Below, in pieces: positions 4,795 to 8,298 of a stretch of DNA of 8,298 nt (the stretch's first letter is position 1; each line of letters starts with the position of its first letter). Made by a program: the position numbers and the translations under genes. Under the pieces are notes generated by a model that did not search any database, was not told the origin of the DNA, and saw only the letters and a program-made list of their open reading frames with translations. The stretch is from JALXDT01 sp964634755 (GTDB lineage: Bacteria; Acidobacteriota; Aminicenantia; JAMOAD01), in NCBI GenBank assembly GCA_964634755.1, contig CAZWJH010000097.1:1-8298 (forward strand). Direction: 5' to 3'.

Positions 4795-5967
4795 TTAACC
4801 CTCCTTAATTTCAATGATTATTTCAGTACCTTTTCTCGGTTCACTTTTTACCGAAATTTTACCATCATGAGCCCTTACAATTCTGTAAACAACACTAAGA
4901 CCGAGTCCGCTTCCTTTTGCCTTTGTCGTAAAAAAGGGGTTGAAAATTTTGTCAAGAATCTCCCTGTCCATCCCCTTTCCATTATCCTTAACCACAAAAA
5001 TCTGATTCCTCTTTTCTTTGTAAAATTTTATGGAAATTTCCGGGGAGGAAATCCCTTTTAAAGCATGAATTGAATTTAACAAAAGATTGTAAAATACTCT
5101 TTCAAAAAGCTCAGGATCAAAAAAGGCTGTTTTTTCCTTTGTGTTAAATGAAATTTTTATATCATCAGAATTTGCAAGAGGTTTAATAAGATTTAATATG
5201 TTTTTAATATAATTTTTAACATTAACCTCTGTTTTTGAAACAGCAATATCCCTTGTAAAAAGTAAAATATTGGTCACAAGAGAATTTAGCTTTTTAATCT
5301 CCTCTCTTATGAATTTAATATAATCAGTGCTAAGTTTTGCAGATTTCAGATCTTCCTCCAGCATGGAAGCATAAAGCTCTATGGAACCAAGTGGGTTTCG
5401 GATTTCGTGGGCAAGTTCAGCTGCCATCTCCCCCATGGCTCTCAATCTGTTTGCCCGGGAAATCTCCTTTTCAAGCTCCTTCATATCACTAATATCTTTC
5501 AATATTATGTAATAACCTATTTTCCTCTTTTTACCTTTAAGCTTTCCGAAAGAGAGAAGATAGATTTTTCCAGAAAAAACTATCTCTTTTTCAAAATCTT
5601 CTCCATTTTCCACTGCTTGCATAAGCTCTTCGGTAATACTGTTTTTATCAAGCTCTTTTATATTCTTATCCTTATCAATACAAGGAATTATTCCCTCTAT
5701 TTTTTTATTAAAAAGAGTAATCTTACCTCTGTTGTCAAGTATTAAAATACCCAAGCTTATTCCTTCAATTATATTGCTTAAATAAGAGGATAGTTTTTCC
5801 TTTTCCTTAAGGCTTTTCTTCAGCTTTCTGTTAACAACCTTAAGCTCAAGCTCCAGATTTTTCGCTCTCTCTTTAAGTTCATTATAAGAGGATTGAAGTT
5901 CTCCTGAGGCTTTGACAAATTTTTCAAATGCTTCCTTTAAAAGTTTAAGCTCTTCATCCTTCTTCAT
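4795..5967 (-). CDS. Soluble PAS-domain sensor histidine kinase
   Basis: The protein has 390 residues with no membrane segment, so it senses a cytoplasmic signal or a partner protein. Residues 8-65 form a coiled coil beginning LLKEAFEKFVKASGELQSSY, an N-terminus of the kind seen in FleS/FlrB-like flagellar kinases and related delta-type kinases. A PAS domain follows at about 62-162 (GILILDNRGKITLFN). The HisKA helix carries phospho-acceptor H187 in LAHEIRNPLGSIE. The HATPase has an N box with N294 and N298, a G1 box DNGKGM (328-333), an F box FNPFF (342-346) and a G2 box GSGLGL (352-357). It should autophosphorylate at H187 and pass the phosphate to D53 of the regulator encoded 1 nt downstream. 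The ATG overlaps the end of the preceding gene by 14 nt, and only a weak GAG precedes it, so its translation probably depends on coupling. The PAS ligand is unknown. No flagellar genes are in the window, so a flagellar role is only a possibility. Confidence 0.95.
   Translation of the reverse strand: MKKDEELKLLKEAFEKFVKASGELQSSYNELKERAKNLELELKVVNRKLKKSLKEKEKLSSYLSNIIEGISLGILILDNRGKITLFNKKIEGIIPCIDKDKNIKELDKNSITEELMQAVENGEDFEKEIVFSGKIYLLSFGKLKGKKRKIGYYIILKDISDMKELEKEISRANRLRAMGEMAAELAHEIRNPLGSIELYASMLEEDLKSAKLSTDYIKFIREEIKKLNSLVTNILLFTRDIAVSKTEVNVKNYIKNILNLIKPLANSDDIKISFNTKEKTAFFDPELFERVFYNLLLNSIHALKGISSPEISIKFYKEKRNQIFVVKDNGKGMDREILDKIFNPFFTTKAKGSGLGLSVVYRIVRAHDGKISVKSEPRKGTEIIIEIKEG
4799..4806 (-). 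promoter_or_regulatory. Ribosome binding site AAGGAGGG of the response regulator
   Basis: A near-perfect Shine-Dalgarno lies within the last codons of the kinase, five bases before the GTG at 4793. It determines the start of the regulator and rules against the upstream TTG at 4814. Confidence 0.75.
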
Positions 5968-7087
5968 TTTTTATCTCAAATCTGTATTTTGCTCCTAAAT
6001 CTTCATGGGTTTTTATCATTTTCTTATATATATCATCATTTGCAAGTTTTTCAAGGGGGAAAACACCTTTTTCGGTTATTTCACCATTTGCTATCATCTC
6101 AATCATAACAAAAGCTGTTATTGCGACAGAATTAACAAGAGCGGATACTCTGTTTTCATTATCATACTCCATCAAATAAGTATGAATCTCTTTTTTACCA
6201 TCACTACTTACTAAAATCTCCATTAAAAATATATCCTCTTCAGGAAGTTTTTTAAACCTGTTTTCAAAAAGATAGGCCAAAAATTCCGAAGGGATTAAAT
6301 CAAAATTATCCGTTTCAATCCTTTCATTGGTTAAAAAACCTGTTACTTCAAGAGCTTTCATAAAATCAAGATGCCCCTTGTACCTCAAAGTTCTCTCCTC
6401 AACTTCCGGAATTTCAGGGAATGAAGTAAAAAATGATCTTACTCCATCAGTATAAAAGGATTCAAGTTCCATTTCCAACACCTTTTCCTTAAAAATTTTA
6501 GAAAGAGGTCTTATATTTACAAATTTTCCATTATTTTTAATCTTGGCATCCCTTATGTACTCCTGTATGAGATCAAAGGCTGACCATGTTATATTATGAT
6601 TAAATGGAGGAACCGGCTCTTTCGGAATAGCTCCAACTTTCATAATAACACTTTTGGGGTTTTTAAGCCTTTTCGCAGAATAGCCTGCCAAAAGATGGGA
6701 AAGTCCGGGAGCTGCTCCGCAATCCGGGATTATTAAGGCCCCTTTACTCTTAGCATCTCCATCAAATTTTATAAAATCCTCTTCAAGGTATGAAACACTT
6801 ACCATCTTTTTGCCGGATTCAACAACTTTTTTCATTAATCCATAAGAATGTACGGAAGGAAGAGCATCCACAATAATATCAAAGGGTTTTAAGAAAGAGT
6901 TAAAATCAGGAGTTTTAAGTTCAGGCACATTGTTCAAAACCTCAACGGAATTTTCATATTTTTTTTCAATATATTTTAATCTTCTAACCGATTTGTCAAA
7001 AACAGAAACTTCATATTTATCAGTTGAAACCAAAAGCTCCAAAATCCTTTCACCCTGCCTACCGACTCCAAAAACAATAACTTTCAT
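5954..7087 (-). CDS. Saccharopine dehydrogenase-family oxidoreductase (lysine 6-dehydrogenase-like)
   Basis: The protein has 377 residues. AAGGAGGGG stands three bases before the ATG, and the start overlaps the preceding stop as ATGA. A Rossmann nucleotide-binding domain opens with GVGRQG (7-12), and D31 at the end of the second strand suggests NAD rather than NADP. The Sacchrp_dh_NADP-type core includes DIIVDALPS (70-78) and PDCGAAPGLSHLLA (121-134). The C-terminal catalytic domain includes VGAIPKEPVPPFNHNITWS (151-169), RTLRYKGH (232-239) and GVFPLE (341-346). Length and motifs resemble the single-chain lysine 6-dehydrogenase and saccharopine dehydrogenase group, which make or break C-N bonds at the lysine epsilon-amino carbon. 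Carboxynorspermidine-type enzymes are related alternatives. Family is secure; substrate is not. Sitting between a phosphoesterase and a sensor kinase is not a standard lysine pathway context. Confidence 0.9.
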   Translation of the reverse strand: MKVIVFGVGRQGERILELLVSTDKYEVSVFDKSVRRLKYIEKKYENSVEVLNNVPELKTPDFNSFLKPFDIIVDALPSVHSYGLMKKVVESGKKMVSVSYLEEDFIKFDGDAKSKGALIIPDCGAAPGLSHLLAGYSAKRLKNPKSVIMKVGAIPKEPVPPFNHNITWSAFDLIQEYIRDAKIKNNGKFVNIRPLSKIFKEKVLEMELESFYTDGVRSFFTSFPEIPEVEERTLRYKGHLDFMKALEVTGFLTNERIETDNFDLIPSEFLAYLFENRFKKLPEEDIFLMEILVSSDGKKEIHTYLMEYDNENRVSALVNSVAITAFVMIEMIANGEITEKGVFPLEKLANDDIYKKMIKTHEDLGAKYRFEIKNEEG

Positions 7088-8190
7088 TCTCCCCTCCTTA
7101 AAATAATAAGAGGAAGCTCATTTTCGGAAAAAAGCCTCATCGGAGGGCCCCATGTGGAAATACCTGAAGTAGTATAAATGTAAGACTTTTTAAGCTTAAA
7201 AAGTCCATAATGATATTTGTAAACAGCAGAAACTATAAAATTAATGGGGAAAATCTGTCCATTGTGGGTATGTCCACTTAGCTGAAGGTTAATTCCCAAA
7301 CTCACGGCCTTTTCAAATTTTTCCGGTCTATGATAAAGAAAAATTTTGAATCTTTCATCAGAGCAATTCTTGATAATATCCTCAAGTTCAATATCTTTCT
7401 TCAAAAAAGCCCTGAGCTCAGGATCATCCATCCCCAGAATTTCAAGATGCTCATTAATTTTTACACACTTATTGCTTATTTTATTTATTCCCGTTTCCTC
7501 GGTTAATTTAAGAAAAAGATTGTAGTTTGAATAAAACTCATGATTTCCTGTAACAGCGTATATTCCCTCTTTGGCTTTAAGTTTTTTTAGTTCATAAAAA
7601 CCCTCTCTAATATGACCGGCTCCCCTATCAATAAGATCTCCTGTGACCAAAATAAGGTCAGGATTAAGAGAATCCACAATTTTAACAATTTTCTTACTCC
7701 ATCCTCTTGCTTTAACACTTCCCAAATGCAAATCGGAAAGATGAACTATTTTATAGCCATCGAGAGCAGGTGGAAGGTCTTTATACACAATTTCAATCTT
7801 TTTCACCTCAGGCAATTTAAGCCCGTTTTTAACAGAAATAATCATTAAAATTAAAACCAAAAATAGTGTAAAAAAACCAAAAACTTTAGCATAAGGCAAA
7901 CCTATTAAGTCCCACACCCAAATCAAAATAAAAAATACAAAGGAAAGTGTTATAAAACCCATCCATACAGAGGAATAATACTGCAAAAATCCCAATCTGA
8001 AAAATTTAACCGAAATCTCATAGATAAAAAAGCTTAAACCGGAAAAAGCTATAAAAATTTCTAAAATAACTTTTAATTTAATACTATTAATACCAAAAAT
8101 CAAAATAATATCCTTAAAAATCAAATAGTGAGCAAAAATATAAACCCCAAAAATCCCTAAAAATAATACAATTACTAAAAACTTACTCAT
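7084..8190 (-). CDS. Membrane-anchored calcineurin-like metallophosphoesterase
   Basis: The protein has 368 residues. The N-terminal 120 residues hold four hydrophobic segments (about 4-24, 26-57 with a break, 75-98 and 101-120). A cytoplasmic-type catalytic domain follows, carrying all metal-binding motifs of the family: SDLHLG with D153 and H155, GDLID with D185, GNHE with N216 and H217, YHRP with H287, and GHTHNGQ with H307 and H309. The order and spacing match the YkuE/YaeI-type phosphoesterases. Some members of that group are reported to hydrolyse UDP-2,3-diacylglucosamine-type or other lipid-linked phosphates, so a lipid substrate at the membrane is plausible but inferred. It is the first gene of the four-gene operon and its stop overlaps the next start as ATGA. 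No clear Shine-Dalgarno precedes the ATG at 8190, only A/T-rich AAACTTTTAAA. The next in-frame Met is at residue 78, inside the membrane region, so 8190 is kept. Confidence 0.93.
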   Translation of the reverse strand: MSKFLVIVLFLGIFGVYIFAHYLIFKDIILIFGINSIKLKVILEIFIAFSGLSFFIYEISVKFFRLGFLQYYSSVWMGFITLSFVFFILIWVWDLIGLPYAKVFGFFTLFLVLILMIISVKNGLKLPEVKKIEIVYKDLPPALDGYKIVHLSDLHLGSVKARGWSKKIVKIVDSLNPDLILVTGDLIDRGAGHIREGFYELKKLKAKEGIYAVTGNHEFYSNYNLFLKLTEETGINKISNKCVKINEHLEILGMDDPELRAFLKKDIELEDIIKNCSDERFKIFLYHRPEKFEKAVSLGINLQLSGHTHNGQIFPINFIVSAVYKYHYGLFKLKKSYIYTTSGISTWGPPMRLFSENELPLIILRRGE

Positions 8191-8231
8191 TTTAAAAGTT
8201 TAGCATCATAAAAAGCTAAGTTCAAGGGAAA

Positions 8232-8254
8232 GGGAGCAGAGCTATTACTGTCCC
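8232..8254. promoter_or_regulatory. Inverted repeat / weak -24/-12-like site upstream of the operon
   Basis: GGGAGCAG (8232-8239) pairs with CTGTCCC (8248-8254) apart from one bulged base, with an 8-nt loop. On the minus strand, 8256-8240 also reads as TCGGGAC-x7-AGCT, with GG and GC ten bases apart as at sigma-54 promoters. It lies about 50 bp upstream of the phosphoesterase start. The -12 part departs from TTGC, so a fragment of a REP-like palindrome is an equal alternative. The remainder of 8191-8298 shows TATGAT at 8207-8212 (minus strand) without a fitting -35, and no gene. Confidence 0.22.
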
Positions 8255-8298
8255 GAAAAATTTTGTGCTTGAAAAGGGTAATAAAATCAAGTATTTCG

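Noticed and set aside
4794..4814. TTG start adding seven residues to the response regulator
   Set aside because: The regulator's AAGGAGGG would then be inside the gene. The GTG at 4793 fits both the spacing and the usual N-terminus of receiver domains.
5407..5745. Plus-strand frames opposite the kinase, the dehydrogenase and the phosphoesterase
   Set aside because: The opposing minus-strand genes have complete family motifs. These frames show no ribosome site or recognisable domain.

Overview
The window reads as bacterial chromosome from a low-G+C organism. Genes are tightly packed, have strong Shine-Dalgarno sites (AAGGAGGGG, AAGGAGGG, AAAGGGG) and overlapping starts and stops. A sigma-54-type NtrC-family regulator with its PAS histidine kinase, together with exported Sel1-repeat proteins, suggests a Gram-negative, probably anaerobic lineage of the deltaproteobacterial or candidate-phylum kind. 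The sequence alone does not fix a taxon.

Left part (1-3023), accessory in character and visibly A/T-rich (11 of 60 bases are G or C in 1141-1200, against 27 of 60 in 4141-4200). Two paralogous exported Sel1-repeat proteins lie on the minus strand. The first (1-493) is cut by the window edge and the second (2010-3023) is complete. Between them, on the plus strand, is a translationally overlapping pair: a small PD-(D/E)XK nuclease-fold protein of unknown function (793-1311) and a four-helix membrane protein ending in a coiled coil and a SHOCT domain (1293-1949). The two Sel1 genes share a signal peptide, a first repeat and a promoter of the same design (TTGACA, 15 bp, GATAATTTT), so they look like products of a duplication. 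This is the least explained part of the window.

Middle (3024-3464), non-coding. From left to right it holds the promoter and leader of the second Sel1 gene, a TTTTGCGCAAAA palindrome, a degenerate copy of an interspersed element of the TGCGAGCC...TCTAAAGATGCTT type, and four contiguous copies of a 38-bp repeat. Each 38-bp copy contains an open 13-codon frame whose stop overlaps the start of the next by ATGA. This is the oddest DNA structure here, though it may be only a by-product of heptamer-like repeat sequence.

Right part (3465-8190), a compact four-gene minus-strand operon transcribed from about 8200 towards 3465. Its order is a membrane-anchored metallophosphoesterase, a saccharopine/lysine dehydrogenase-family oxidoreductase, a soluble PAS histidine kinase and an NtrC-type sigma-54 response regulator. 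Junctions are a 4-nt overlap, a 14-nt overlap and a 1-nt gap. The kinase and regulator are a complete two-component pair with all signature residues. The two enzymes upstream share the transcript, but why is not evident. The regulator's targets cannot be read from the window.
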